Of a stretch of 64,000 nt of DNA, positions 17,434 through 26,733 are shown one piece after another. Each line of letters starts with the position of its first letter. The stretch's first letter is position 1. The DNA comes from JBNLBT01 sp050303435 (GTDB lineage Bacteria; Pseudomonadota; Gammaproteobacteria; Xanthomonadales; Marinicellaceae): assembly GCA_050303435.1 (NCBI GenBank), contig JBNLBT010000001.1, positions 1 to 64,000 of the forward strand. Direction: 5' to 3'. The notes under the pieces are model-generated. The model worked only from the letters and a program-made list of their open reading frames with translations. It was not told the DNA's origin and made no database searches. The translations under genes were made by a program, and so were the position numbers.

Positions 17434-18636
17434 ATGAAAAATATAGGCAAAGTGTTGATGCCGTTGGGCGTTTTGGTATTGAGCATATTCGTGGTCAATG
17501 TGATGGTCAATGCGCGGCCGGCACCGGAAAAGAAAGCCACCGAAGAGCGCGTGGTGTCTTTGTTTGTGGATCCGGTGGAATCCGCAGTGGTCAAGCTGGA
17601 TGTCAACACCCAGGGCGAGGTGCGACCGAAAACCGAAATTGATCTGATCTCCCGGGTGTCCGGACACGTTGTGTCGGTGGCCGGGCAATTTGCCGCCGGC
17701 GGCGCGTTTGATTCCAACACCGTGCTGGTCAAAATCGACGACACCGATTACCGCCTGGCGCTGGTGCGCGCCGAGGCGCGTGTGGCCGAAGCGCGCACCT
17801 CAGTGGAGCGTGAAAAAGCCAACGCCACAATTAAGCGCAACGAATGGCGCCAGCGGGGCGGCTCTGAACAACCCAGTGACTTTGCCCTGAACAAGCCCCA
17901 GGTGGCCGAGGCCCAGGCCAAACTGGCCGCCGCCCAGGCCGATCTGGACGAAGCCCGCCTGAACATCGAGCGCACCGAAATCAAAGTGCCGTTCAACGGC
18001 CGGGTGATGCTGAAAAACATTGGTGTGGGTCAATACGTTTCCGCCGGTGCGGTGCTGGGGCGGGTGTTTTCCACCGACGCGGTGGAAATGAAGTTGCCGC
18101 TGACCGACACCCAGCTGGCTGAACTGAATCTGTCCATCGGTTTCAATGCCGAGCACAGCCCCGCACCTGAGGTCATTTTTCAGCAACGCATCGGCAACCG
18201 CCAGCACCAGTGGCGCGGTCGCATCGTGCGCACGCACGCCTCGGTGGATCAGCAGACCCGCCTGATCTATGCCATTGCTGAAGTGCAGGATCCGTACGGC
18301 GAAGGTGCTGATCGCGGGCAACCGCTTGCGGTGGGCATGTTTGTCAGCGCAGTGATCCAGGGTGTGCAGCAGCAACAGGCCATGTCCCTGCCGCGTGAAG
18401 CGCTGCGCAATGCCGACAAGGTGTATGTGGTGAACGATGAGGACCGCCTGGAAATACGTACAGTGGAAGTGCTGTCGAGCAACGAGGAATCGGTGCTGAT
18501 CAGTGCCGGTGTCGAAGCCGGGGAACGGGTGGTCACCTCAACCATTCCGGTCGCAGTGGAGGGCATGCGTGTGCGCGCCATGCAACGCGAAATCAATGCC
18601 GTTGAAGTGGCCAGCATTGATGGAGTGGGCGCATGA
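17434..18636 (+). CDS. RND efflux periplasmic adaptor (HlyD/MFP family)
   Basis: 400 aa from the ATG at 17434, chosen because GGGGA lies 6 nt upstream; a longer frame from 17401 adds 11 residues without a ribosome site. An N-terminal signal or anchor (about 8-24) is followed by the lipoyl-type half (EIDLISRVSGHVVSVAGQF), a coiled-coil hairpin rich in Ala/Glu/Arg (about 100-165), the second lipoyl half (IKVPFNGRVMLKNIGVGQYVSAG) and the beta-barrel. It links an inner-membrane RND pump to an outer-membrane channel. It overlaps the pump gene by 4 bp. No TolC-like gene is present nearby. Confidence 0.93.
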   Translation: MKNIGKVLMPLGVLVLSIFVVNVMVNARPAPEKKATEERVVSLFVDPVESAVVKLDVNTQGEVRPKTEIDLISRVSGHVVSVAGQFAAGGAFDSNTVLVKIDDTDYRLALVRAEARVAEARTSVEREKANATIKRNEWRQRGGSEQPSDFALNKPQVAEAQAKLAAAQADLDEARLNIERTEIKVPFNGRVMLKNIGVGQYVSAGAVLGRVFSTDAVEMKLPLTDTQLAELNLSIGFNAEHSPAPEVIFQQRIGNRQHQWRGRIVRTHASVDQQTRLIYAIAEVQDPYGEGADRGQPLAVGMFVSAVIQGVQQQQAMSLPREALRNADKVYVVNDEDRLEIRTVEVLSSNEESVLISAGVEAGERVVTSTIPVAVEGMRVRAMQREINAVEVASIDGVGA

Positions 18637-21600
18637 AAGGCCTGATCGCCTGGTGGGCGAAAAACTCGGTGGCGGCCAACTTGTTGATGGTCGGCATCCT
18701 GCTGGCCGGCTTGTACGGTTTCAAATCGCTGGAGCGCGAGATGGACCCGCACGTGCGCTTTCCCGGCCTGCAGATTCAGGTGAGCTGGCCTGGCGCTGCG
18801 CCGCAGGAAGTGGAAGAGCAGATTGTGGCGCGGATCGAAGAATCGGTCAGCGACCTGGACGCAATTGAATGGGTGCGTTCTTCATCCCGCGAGGGCCAGG
18901 GCGAAGTGTACATTCTGGCCGATCAGCAGGTGGATTTCACCCAGTTCATGAACGACGTGAAAATCCGCGTGGATTCAATTTCATCGTTTCCGCGCGACAT
19001 CGATCCGCCGCAGGTGCAGCAATGGGTCAACCGCAATGAATTCATCCGCATCGCCGTGCACGGTGATATGTCTGAGCGCGATCTGAAACGGCTGGCCGAG
19101 CAATTGCGCCGTGAAGTGGCGCAATTGCCGGCGATCACCGTGGTGCAACTGTTTGGCACCCGGCCGGAAGAAGTGTCCATTGAAGTCGGTGAAGACTCGC
19201 TGCGACGTTACAACTTAAGTTTTTCCGACGTGGCCGAGGCGATCCGCAATTCTTCGGTCAATCAATCGGCCGGGTCGGTGCGCACGGAAGTCGGCACCTA
19301 TCAATTGAAGGTGCGCAACCAGGCCGACACAGAAGCCGAATTCGGTGACATCATCGTGCGCGAAACACAGGACGGCGGTGTGATCCGGGTGCGTGATGTG
19401 GCCACGGTGATTGACGGTTTTGAAGACAACCCGATTCTGGCCACGCTCAATGGCGAGCCGGCGGTGCTGATCCAGGTCATGACCACTGAAGTCATGGACA
19501 TCGTCACCGCGTCCAACGCCGTGCGTGAATGGATTGCCGAGCGCCGTGATACCCTGCCAGGCAACGCCAAGTTGACCTTGTGGACCGATCAGGCCGAGGA
19601 TTTCAATGGCCGCATGACCACCATCACCACTTCGGCCCTGCAGGGGTTGATGCTGGTGATGATCGTGTTGCTGATGACCTTGCGGCCTTTGGTGGCGTTC
19701 TGGGTCGCGGTGGGCATCGCCACCGCCTACGCCGGCGCATTCGTGTTTTTGCCCACCGTCGGGGTGTCACTGAACATGCTCTCCACCTTCGCCTTTCTGC
19801 TGGTGCTCGGCATTGTGGTGGACGACGCCATTGTGGTCGGTGAAGGCGTGCACAGCGAAGCGCATCGCTTGGGCGGCGGTCTCAAAGCCGCCATCTCCGG
19901 CACGCGTCTGGTGGCCAAACCAGTGATCTTTGGTGTGGTGACCACCATCATGGCCTTTTTGCCGTGGATATTCCTCGATGGTTCCACCTCTGAATTCACC
20001 CGTCACATCACCTGGGTGGTGATTCTGGCGCTGGTGTTCTCACTGGTCGAGTCGCTGTGGATTCTGCCGTCGCATTTGTCCGGCATGAAGCCGCGCGAAA
20101 AAATGCGCGCCTTCGGTCGTATGCAGAAGAAAGTCGCCGACAGCATCGTGAATTTTTCCCAGAAACATTACCGCCGCGTGGTGGAATGGGCATTGAACCG
20201 ACGCTATCTGACCACCAGTCTGTTCATCGCCATGATGTACATCGGCTTCGCTGCGTTCGGCAGTGGCTGGGTGAAGAAAAGTTTCATGCCGGAAATTGAG
20301 AGCGATGAAATCATTGTCAATGTGGTGCTGCCGGAAGGCGCGCCTTACAGCCGCGCATTGGAAATCCTGGCGCAGTTGCAGGCGGCCGAACAAGCGCTGG
20401 TCGATGAAGTCAGTGCCCGCACCAACGGGCAGGGCGAATTGATTGAGAACTGGTACACCCGTTCGCGGCGCGACAGCGTGCTGGCAATCGTCAAACTGGC
20501 GCCGCCTGAAACCCGCGACATGTCGGCCAAGGAAGCGTCCATCCGCTTGCGTGAATTGATGGGCGATGTGCCCGACGCGCGTGAAGTCACGGTGCGCTAC
20601 ACGCTCAACGAGGACAGCCCCGGCATGGAGTTGTCGATCCGTCACCCGGATCTGGACGTGTTGCGTTCTGCCACCGCGGCTCTGGAAGACCAGCTGCGCA
20701 GTTACGAGTCCTTGTATGACGTGCGCAACAACCTGGAAGGCGCCTCGGAAGAAATTCGCCTGACCATGAAACCCGGCACCGCGCGGCTCGGGCTGACATT
20801 GGCCGATGTCAATCAGCAGGTGCGCCAGGCGTACTTCGGTGAAGAAGTGCAACGCCTGCCACGCAACGGCCAGGATGTGCGCGTGAAAGTGCGCTATCCG
20901 GTGGAATCCAGGCGTTCGATTGAAAGCCTGAAAAATTTCCGCGTGCGCACCGCCGATGGCCGTGAGCTGCCGTTGCTTTCGGTGGCGGATCTGGAATACG
21001 CGCCCGGCATTAAAAGCATTCAGCGCTGGAACGGCGCGCGCGCTGCGCGCATCAGTGCCAACCTCAAGGACGACGTGCGTGAAGACATCATGAAAGACCT
21101 GCGGGAAAATTTCTTTCCACAATGGGAAAAACAATTCCCGGGCATTGACCGCAGTGAAATTGGGCAGGCCGAAGGTGAAAAACGCTTCATTGCCAAAGTG
21201 ATGGGCTTGTACGGCATCGCCTTTTTTGCCATGTACACGCTACTGGCGGTGGCGTTCCGCAGCTATTTCCAGCCCATTCTGATTCTGGTGGCCATGCCGT
21301 TTGCATTTCTGGGTGCGATCCTTGGACACTACGTGTTTGGCATGACCATGGCAATCTTCAGTTATTTCGGCATCGCCGCGGCCGCCGGGGTGGTGGTCAA
21401 TGACAACCTGGTGTTGATGGATTACTGCAATCGTCTGCGTGCGCAAGGCATGCCGGCCAGGCAGGCCATGATTGAGGCCGGTGTGTCACGTTTCCGCCCC
21501 ATTCTGCTGACCTCAGTGACCACCATCGTTGGCCTGTTGCCGATGATGATGGAACGGTCCATACAGGCGGCCTTTTTGCAGCCGATCGTGATATCGCTGG

Positions 21601-21773
21601 CGGCCGGTGTGTTTGTGGCATTCTTTGTGACCTTGTTGCTGGTGCCGGCGCTGTTCGGCATCGGTGAGGACATCCTGGGCATGTTCCGTCGTCTCGTTTG
21701 GGGCCGTCGCAAAGGCTCCGAGCCAAGCGGCGCGAACAACGGCGCGGATACCGGTCCGGTGGTCAGTCACTGA
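18633..21773 (+). CDS. RND efflux pump inner-membrane permease (AcrB superfamily)
   Basis: 1046 aa, the normal RND length. It begins MKGLIAWWAKNSVAANLLM, the first transmembrane helix. The TM4 proton-relay pair Asp397-Asp398 is intact (LGIVVDDAIVVGEG), and the second half repeats the pattern (GIAAAAGVVVNDNLVLMDY). Large periplasmic loops follow TM1 and TM7. It should export small toxic compounds using the proton gradient; substrates cannot be predicted. It belongs to the hydrophobe/amphiphile branch rather than metal exporters, judged by the absence of CzcA-like motifs. A strong terminator follows at 21808. Confidence 0.95.
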   Translation: MKGLIAWWAKNSVAANLLMVGILLAGLYGFKSLEREMDPHVRFPGLQIQVSWPGAAPQEVEEQIVARIEESVSDLDAIEWVRSSSREGQGEVYILADQQVDFTQFMNDVKIRVDSISSFPRDIDPPQVQQWVNRNEFIRIAVHGDMSERDLKRLAEQLRREVAQLPAITVVQLFGTRPEEVSIEVGEDSLRRYNLSFSDVAEAIRNSSVNQSAGSVRTEVGTYQLKVRNQADTEAEFGDIIVRETQDGGVIRVRDVATVIDGFEDNPILATLNGEPAVLIQVMTTEVMDIVTASNAVREWIAERRDTLPGNAKLTLWTDQAEDFNGRMTTITTSALQGLMLVMIVLLMTLRPLVAFWVAVGIATAYAGAFVFLPTVGVSLNMLSTFAFLLVLGIVVDDAIVVGEGVHSEAHRLGGGLKAAISGTRLVAKPVIFGVVTTIMAFLPWIFLDGSTSEFTRHITWVVILALVFSLVESLWILPSHLSGMKPREKMRAFGRMQKKVADSIVNFSQKHYRRVVEWALNRRYLTTSLFIAMMYIGFAAFGSGWVKKSFMPEIESDEIIVNVVLPEGAPYSRALEILAQLQAAEQALVDEVSARTNGQGELIENWYTRSRRDSVLAIVKLAPPETRDMSAKEASIRLRELMGDVPDAREVTVRYTLNEDSPGMELSIRHPDLDVLRSATAALEDQLRSYESLYDVRNNLEGASEEIRLTMKPGTARLGLTLADVNQQVRQAYFGEEVQRLPRNGQDVRVKVRYPVESRRSIESLKNFRVRTADGRELPLLSVADLEYAPGIKSIQRWNGARAARISANLKDDVREDIMKDLRENFFPQWEKQFPGIDRSEIGQAEGEKRFIAKVMGLYGIAFFAMYTLLAVAFRSYFQPILILVAMPFAFLGAILGHYVFGMTMAIFSYFGIAAAAGVVVNDNLVLMDYCNRLRAQGMPARQAMIEAGVSRFRPILLTSVTTIVGLLPMMMERSIQAAFLQPIVISLAAGVFVAFFVTLLLVPALFGIGEDILGMFRRLVWGRRKGSEPSGANNGADTGPVVSH

Positions 21774-21807
21774 TCAACAGTTAAATCAACCCGCAAGGGT
21801 GTGGTAT

Positions 21808-21836
21808 CAGGGGCCTGCGGGCCCCTGTTGCGTTTT
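21808..21836 (+). terminator. Intrinsic terminator of the RND operon
   Basis: CAGGGGCC (21808-21815), loop TGCG, GGCCCCTG (21820-21827), then TTGCGTTTT. A perfect 8-bp GC-rich stem with tetraloop, 34 bp after the pump stop. Confidence 0.8.
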
Positions 21837-21889
21837 GCGGTCGACATAGGTCGGCACGTTCGTTTGCAAGGCAACAGGACCGGGGGCAG

Positions 21890-21925
21890 AAAAAAAAGAC
21901 CCCAAACCTGTGACAGTTCGGGGTC
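21890..21925 (-). terminator. Strong minus-strand intrinsic terminator
   Basis: GACCCC (21898-21903) pairs with GGGGTC (21920-21925), with further AAC/GTT pairing inside; on the minus strand it is followed by TTTTTTTT (21890-21897). It lies 210 bp beyond the ggt stop. Confidence 0.75.
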
Positions 21926-21971
21926 GAGGTATAAACCACGGTTGAAGCGTGGTTTAGGGCGCATAAATGGT
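21890..21971 (-). ncRNA. Candidate small RNA, two stem-loops ending in an intrinsic terminator
   Basis: On the minus strand, TTGCTT (22002-22007) and TATTGT (21978-21983) with an 18-bp spacer would start RNA near 21971. The RNA would contain a perfect 9-bp stem TAAACCACG/CGTGGTTTA with a 7-nt loop (21932-21956). It would end in a GACCCC/GGGGTC stem (21898-21925) followed by eight Us. This gives about 80 nt with independent promoter and terminator in a region without genes. No known RNA family was recognised. It could instead be the 3' part of a ggt read-through transcript. Confidence 0.4.
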
Positions 21972-22017
21972 TATATTACAATAACATAGACGCAATTATT
22001 AAAGCAAGTAATTAAAT

Positions 22018-22067
22018 AAAAAAAGTTAAATAAACGCTATAAGATATTGATAAATAACGTTTTTAAC
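22018..22067 (-). terminator. Probable ggt terminator, AT-rich stem with T tract
   Basis: On the minus strand GTTAAAAACG (22058-22067) pairs with CGTTTATTTAAC (22025-22036) apart from a two-base bulge, and is followed by a run of seven Ts. It lies 69 bp after the ggt stop. The stem is AT-rich and so of moderate strength. Confidence 0.45.
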
Positions 22068-22135
22068 TTGGGTAAATTGCCCGCCAATCATTCAAAGTGT
22101 GCTTTTATTTTGCCCCGCACGCGTTCATTTGCCGT

Positions 22136-23833
22136 TCAATAACCGGCCGCCTGACCGTCTTTTCTCGACTCCGAAGCGCCAAAGTAGACGCCGTGCTTGT
22201 GATCCCGCATGATGGCCTGATAGCCGCCGTAGGGCCCGCGCGCAAATTCCACCCGATGGCCTTTTTGCATCAACTCGCGCACCACCGTGTATCCAAAACC
22301 GGATTCCAGATTGATCACGCCGCCGTCGTTCATCACCTCGCCGGTCGGTTCGGATGAACCGCTGTGGTGGATGCGCGGCGCATCACCGGCTTCCTGCAGG
22401 TTCATGCCAAAATCAACCAGGTTGATGACAATCTGCGCGTGCCCCTGTGGCTGCATGGCGCCGCCCATCAGGCCAAAGCTGACCCAGGGTTTGCCCTCGT
22501 GTGTGATGAAGGCCGGAATGATGGTGTGGAACGGACGCTTGCCACCTGTAAAGGAATTGAAACGGCCGGGGGCCAGATCGAACATCTCGCCGCGGTTTTG
22601 CAAAATAAAACCCAGACCAGGCGGGGTCATGCCCGATCCCATGCCGCGGTAATTGCTCTGGATCAGTGACACCATGTTGCCGTGCCGATCCGCCACGGTC
22701 ATGTAAATGGTGTCGCCGTGCTGCAGCGCCGGGTTGCCGGGCGGCACCGATTTTTTCGCCCGCTCAGTGTCGATCAGTGCACGCCGTTCAGCGGCGTAGT
22801 CTTTGCTGATCAGTGCGGCCACCGGAATCTCATTGAACGCGGGGTCGGCGTAAAATTTGGCGCGGTCTTCGAAGGCCAGTTTTTTTGCTTCGACAAACAG
22901 GTGCACGTACTCGGCGCTTTGCCAGCCGTATTGTGCCAGGTCGTAGCCTTCCAGAATGTTGAGTATCTGCAGCGCGGCGATGCCCTGTCCGTTGGGTGGC
23001 AGTTCCCACACGTCGTAGCCGCGGTAATTGGTGCTCACCGGTTGCACCCACTCACCGCGGTGGGTGCGCAAATCGTCCAAGGTCAGGTGACCGCCGTTGG
23101 CTTGCATGTATTCGGCGATGGTGCGCGCCATGGCCCCTGCGTAAAAAGCGTCGCGGCCGTCTTTGGCCAGTGTGCGTAAAGTGTTGGCGAGGTTGAGGTT
23201 TTTCCACATCTCACCTTTGGCCGGTGCGCGGCCGTTGACGGTGAACTGCTCCAGAAATCCAGGATACTGGCGCAGCACAGGCACCGAAAGTTGCCAGTAG
23301 TGGGCGATCAGTTCGGACACCGGAAAGCCCTTTTCAGCGTAGTCGATGGTTGGTTGCAGGATGCGCTGCATCGGCAGGCTGCCAAATTTCTCATGCAGCA
23401 TGAACCACGCATCCACCGTGCCCGGCACGGAGACCGGCAAAGGGCCGCGCGCCGGAATCTGGCTGTGACCATTTTCAATGAACCATTCGCGGGTCAGAGA
23501 TTTCGGAGAACGACCGGAACCGTTGAGTCCGTGCAGTTTTTTGCTTTTGGCGTCCCACACGATGGCAAACAAATCGCCGCCGATGCCGTTGCCGGTGGGT
23601 TCCATTAGCCCGAGTGCGGCGTTGGCTGCAATCGCGGCATCGACCGCATTGCCACCGGCCTTGAGAACATCCAAAGCAATCTGCGTGGCCAACGGCTGGC
23701 TGGTGGCGGCCATGCCGTGCGGTGCGATGACTTCAGAGCGGGTGGCGAATGGCTGGCCGGTGATGCGATCACCGGCGTGAGCGCACACGGCGCAGCACAG
23801 AGCAATCAGGGCAAGGCATTGAGGCGATTTCAT
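22136..23833 (-). CDS. ggt: Gamma-glutamyltransferase (glutathione hydrolase)
   Basis: 565 aa from the ATG at 23833, which has GGAG 9 nt upstream and begins a clear signal peptide (MKSPQCLALIALCCAVCAHA); a frame from 23866 adds 11 non-conserved residues. It is a periplasmic Ntn-hydrolase made as a proenzyme. GGNAVDAAIAANAALGLMEP and GIGGDLF are N-terminal family marks, and the autoprocessing/nucleophile threonine lies in GDTIYMTVADRHGNMVS. It hydrolyses or transfers the gamma-glutamyl group of glutathione. It lies 80 bp upstream of nothing on its own strand but downstream of rlpA, from which it could also be read through. Confidence 0.95.
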   Translation of the reverse strand: MKSPQCLALIALCCAVCAHAGDRITGQPFATRSEVIAPHGMAATSQPLATQIALDVLKAGGNAVDAAIAANAALGLMEPTGNGIGGDLFAIVWDAKSKKLHGLNGSGRSPKSLTREWFIENGHSQIPARGPLPVSVPGTVDAWFMLHEKFGSLPMQRILQPTIDYAEKGFPVSELIAHYWQLSVPVLRQYPGFLEQFTVNGRAPAKGEMWKNLNLANTLRTLAKDGRDAFYAGAMARTIAEYMQANGGHLTLDDLRTHRGEWVQPVSTNYRGYDVWELPPNGQGIAALQILNILEGYDLAQYGWQSAEYVHLFVEAKKLAFEDRAKFYADPAFNEIPVAALISKDYAAERRALIDTERAKKSVPPGNPALQHGDTIYMTVADRHGNMVSLIQSNYRGMGSGMTPPGLGFILQNRGEMFDLAPGRFNSFTGGKRPFHTIIPAFITHEGKPWVSFGLMGGAMQPQGHAQIVINLVDFGMNLQEAGDAPRIHHSGSSEPTGEVMNDGGVINLESGFGYTVVRELMQKGHRVEFARGPYGGYQAIMRDHKHGVYFGASESRKDGQAAGY

Positions 23834-23913
23834 CGGGGTGGACTCCAGGCAGAATAACCGGCCCATGGTAACACATTTCGAGCGCTGGGCAGTGGCCCGG
23901 ATTCGGGCTGGGC

Positions 23914-24705
23914 TTACTCGGTGACGATGGTGGCGGTGCCGACGCCGCGCGCGATCAACTGATCGCGCAGACGCACGCTTTCGCCGGCCTGGTCCACCGG
24001 ACCGACGCGCACGCGAAACAGCCGACCGGCGGCGGTTTTGATTTCATTGACGTAGACTTCCAGGTCCAGCAGATTGCTGATCTGCCGCGCCAGGTTGGTG
24101 GCGCTGGTGTTGCTTGAGAACGCGCCGACCTGTATGAAGGTGTGCACGCCGTCTTTTTCAGGCGTCAGTTCGGCTTTGAGGTCCTGCGGAGAATTGACCA
24201 CTTTCAGGTGCACCCGGGTGACCCCCTGTTCGACGTAACCCAGCACTTTGGCAGCGGCCCAGCTGAGGTCGATGATGCGGTCGTCAACGAACGGCCCGCG
24301 GTCATTGACCCGCACCACCACCTGGCGGCCGTTTTCCAGATTGGTGACCTGCACGTAACTGGGCAAAGGCAGCGAGCGGTGCGCGGCGGTCAACTTGTAC
24401 ATGTCAAAAATTTCCTGATTGGAGGTGGTTTTGCCGTGGAATTTTTTGCCGTACCAGGAGGCGTGACCGGTTTGTTCAAAGCCAGAACTTTCGGATTTGA
24501 CCCAATAGCTTTTGCCGTGCACGTGATACGGAGAGTGGTTGCCGTAGCGGCTCAGAGGTTCAGGGCGTGGTGTCCAGTGTTGGACGGAATTAAGGTCAAA
24601 GCGGTCATGGCGTGGCGGGCCATCGCCCTGGCGAAAACCGTCTTTTTTGCCACAGGCCGACAGCAGCAGACACAGGCACAGCAGCGCAAGATTACATTTT
24701 TTCAT
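23914..24705 (-). CDS. rlpA: Septal ring lytic transglycosylase RlpA, lipoprotein
   Basis: 263 aa. Lipobox LSAC with Cys18 targets it to the outer membrane. The double-psi beta-barrel domain (about 80-170) contains GHASWYGKKFHGKTTSNQE and VRVNDRGPFVDDRIIDLSWAAA. A C-terminal SPOR domain (about 185-262, FIQVGAFSSNTSATNLARQI) binds denuded glycan strands at division sites. In Pseudomonas the enzyme cleaves glycan lacking stem peptides. It starts 14 bp inside mltB and follows the rodA cluster, as in most gammaproteobacteria. Confidence 0.95.
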   Translation of the reverse strand: MKKCNLALLCLCLLLSACGKKDGFRQGDGPPRHDRFDLNSVQHWTPRPEPLSRYGNHSPYHVHGKSYWVKSESSGFEQTGHASWYGKKFHGKTTSNQEIFDMYKLTAAHRSLPLPSYVQVTNLENGRQVVVRVNDRGPFVDDRIIDLSWAAAKVLGYVEQGVTRVHLKVVNSPQDLKAELTPEKDGVHTFIQVGAFSSNTSATNLARQISNLLDLEVYVNEIKTAAGRLFRVRVGPVDQAGESVRLRDQLIARGVGTATIVTE

Positions 24706-25651
24706 GCGCCGCCTTTAATGCTGTGGCCATTTGATGCACCACCAGTGCGTACATGTGCGAACGGTTGTAACGCGTGATGACATAAAAGTTGTCAAAGCCG
24801 ACCCAGTGTTCGGGGGCCTGCCCTTCGCCGCGGTCCAGCGACAGCACGGTCACCTGTTTTTTGCGCTGATCATCACTCAGGGATTTGAATTGACTGGCCG
24901 CAAGATTGGGTTCCAGAAGGTTGAACTTGTAATCGGTGGGCACAACCGGATTGTCCACTGCGGCGGCGACCGGTTCGCCGGATTGCCATTTATGCGCCTT
25001 GAAATAATTGGCCACGCTGGCGATGGCATCGCGCGGGTTGGCCAACAGATCGATCACCGCGTCCTGATCGTAGTCACGGGCATAGGCGCGATAACTTGAA
25101 GGCATGAATTGACCGTAGCCCATGGCGCCGGCGTATGAGCCCAGCACCGAGGTGATGTCGATGCCGGCTTCCTGCGACAGCAACAGAAAATTTTTCAGTT
25201 CCTTGCGAAAAAACGCGCCGCGCTTGGGGTAGTCAAATGCCAGCGTGTACAGCGCGTCCAGCACGCGGTGTTTGCCCATGATGCGGCCATAATAGGTTTC
25301 CACGCCGATGATGGCGACGATGTATTCGGCCGGCACACCGGTGGCGGAGCTGACCTCGTTGAGCGCCTGGGCGTGTTCCTGCCAGAATTTGATGCCGGCC
25401 TCAACGCGTTCCGGTTGCACAAAAATGTTGCGGTACTGGGTCCAGTTGAGTGTGCGTTCGGCCGGTTTGTTCATGGCTTCGATGATGCCGGGCTGGTGCT
25501 TGGCTTGTTGCAGCACCTCACGCACCCAGTGCGCATCCAGGTCGGAATCGGCACTGACTTCCTTGATGAAGGCGTCCACGTCGGCGGTTTGCACCGCGGC
25601 ATTGAGCGCGGTAAATAAAGTCAGTAACAGCAGTGTCAGGCGTATTTTCAT
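24692..25651 (-). CDS. mltB: Lytic murein transglycosylase B
   Basis: 319 aa of the SLT_2/MltB family. The catalytic glutamate is Glu118 in IIGVETYYGR; SYAGAMGYGQFMPSSYRAYA is the second signature. The N-terminus (LTLLLLTLFTALNAA) is an ordinary signal peptide with no lipobox cysteine, so unlike E. coli MltB it appears soluble or only loosely attached. It cleaves the MurNAc-GlcNAc bond to anhydro-muropeptides. It overlaps rodA by 4 bp and rlpA by 14 bp. Confidence 0.95.
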   Translation of the reverse strand: MKIRLTLLLLTLFTALNAAVQTADVDAFIKEVSADSDLDAHWVREVLQQAKHQPGIIEAMNKPAERTLNWTQYRNIFVQPERVEAGIKFWQEHAQALNEVSSATGVPAEYIVAIIGVETYYGRIMGKHRVLDALYTLAFDYPKRGAFFRKELKNFLLLSQEAGIDITSVLGSYAGAMGYGQFMPSSYRAYARDYDQDAVIDLLANPRDAIASVANYFKAHKWQSGEPVAAAVDNPVVPTDYKFNLLEPNLAASQFKSLSDDQRKKQVTVLSLDRGEGQAPEHWVGFDNFYVITRYNRSHMYALVVHQMATALKAAHEKM

Positions 25652-26733
25652 TGTTGAATCAGTCTCTTGTGTGTTTGTATGGACATTATGATACCAAACG
25701 ATGCAAGCAGTGTGATGATCGATGTGCCGCCGTAGCTGACCAGCGGCAATGGCACCCCCACAACCGGCAGTATGCCACTGATCATGCCGGCGTTGATGAA
25801 AACATAGACAAAAAAAGTCAGCGCAAGTGCCCCGGCGGTGAGCCGGGTAAAAGTGGACCGCGCGTTGCGTGCCACTTCAAAACAGCGCAACAGAATCAGA
25901 ATGTACAGCGAAAACAGCGCCAGCACCCCTGCAAAACCAAATTCTTCAGACAGCACCGAAAGTATAAAGTCGGTGGAATGTTCCGGCAAAAAGTCCAGCT
26001 GGGTCTGCGTGCCCTGCTGCCAGCCTTTGCCAAACAAGCCGCCCGAACCGATGGCGATTTTGGACTGGATGATGTTCCAGCCGGAATTGAGCGGGTCGCT
26101 TTCCGGATTGAGAAACATCAAAATGCGCTGCTTTTGATAGGGGTAGAGAAAATGCCACACCACCGGAGCCGAGACCGCCAGCAAGGCCAGAACCCCGCCG
26201 ATGGCTTTCCAGGACAGCCCGGAGAGAAAAATCACAAAGCCGCCGCTGGCGGCGACCAGCAGCGATGTGCCGAGATCCGGTTGCACCACAATCAAGGCCA
26301 GCGGCGCACCGATCAGCAATACCGCTTTGAACAGCGCGCGCCAATCCGGCGGCAGCGGCTGTGCCCGAAACAGCCAGGCGAGCATCAATGGCACGGTGAT
26401 TTTGGCCAGCTCGGAGGGCTGCACACTGATGCCCAGATTGAGCCAGCGCTGCGCGCCCTTGGATTCCACGCCGATCAGCAACACCGCAACCAGCAGCAGC
26501 AATGACCCGAGGTACACCCACGGCGCAAAGGCTTCAAAGCGTTCTGGCTTGAACTGGCTGATCACCACCAGCACCGTCAGACCCAATGCCAGTCGAACCA
26601 GCTGACGTTTGACCATCGCCGGGCCCCCGGCGCTGTACAACACCACCAGGCCATAAGCGATGAGCAAAAGGATCAGTGTCAACAGCCACCAGTCCAGTCT
26701 TTGTCGCTGACTGATGGGCTTAATCGCGGCCAT
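25648..26733 (-). CDS. mrdB: Rod-shape peptidoglycan polymerase RodA
   Basis: 361 aa, about ten membrane helices, SEDS family. Signatures include LVLYSAGGPAM, WLNLGISVQPSELAKI, QPDLGTSLLVAASG with the catalytic Asp region, and a conserved C-terminal GILPVVGVPLPLVSYGGTS. It polymerises lipid II with PBP2 in the elongasome. It overlaps mrdA by 14 bp upstream and mltB by 4 bp downstream. Confidence 0.97.
   Translation of the reverse strand: MAAIKPISQRQRLDWWLLTLILLLIAYGLVVLYSAGGPAMVKRQLVRLALGLTVLVVISQFKPERFEAFAPWVYLGSLLLLVAVLLIGVESKGAQRWLNLGISVQPSELAKITVPLMLAWLFRAQPLPPDWRALFKAVLLIGAPLALIVVQPDLGTSLLVAASGGFVIFLSGLSWKAIGGVLALLAVSAPVVWHFLYPYQKQRILMFLNPESDPLNSGWNIIQSKIAIGSGGLFGKGWQQGTQTQLDFLPEHSTDFILSVLSEEFGFAGVLALFSLYILILLRCFEVARNARSTFTRLTAGALALTFFVYVFINAGMISGILPVVGVPLPLVSYGGTSIITLLASFGIIMSIQTHKRLIQQ

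Larger units (their letters stand above)
21774..22135. other. AT-rich intergenic region between RND operon and ggt
   Basis: About 360 bp between converging genes. From left: the RND terminator; a minus-strand terminator with eight Ts (21890-21925); a perfect 9-bp inverted repeat (21932-21956); an AT-rich stretch (about 21960-22080) with promoter-like boxes on the minus strand; and a weaker AT stem with a T tract that may end the ggt transcript (22018-22067). No protein-coding frame looks convincing. Confidence 0.6.

Noticed and set aside
21853..21867. GGCACG followed by TTTGC, resembling a sigma-54 promoter
   Set aside because: The GG-to-GC spacing is one base too long, and it points into the intergenic region away from a gene start.
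21767..21964. 65-codon minus-strand open frame across the terminator region
   Set aside because: It reads through two stem-loops and a strong terminator, has no ribosome site, and its peptide looks like translated RNA structure.
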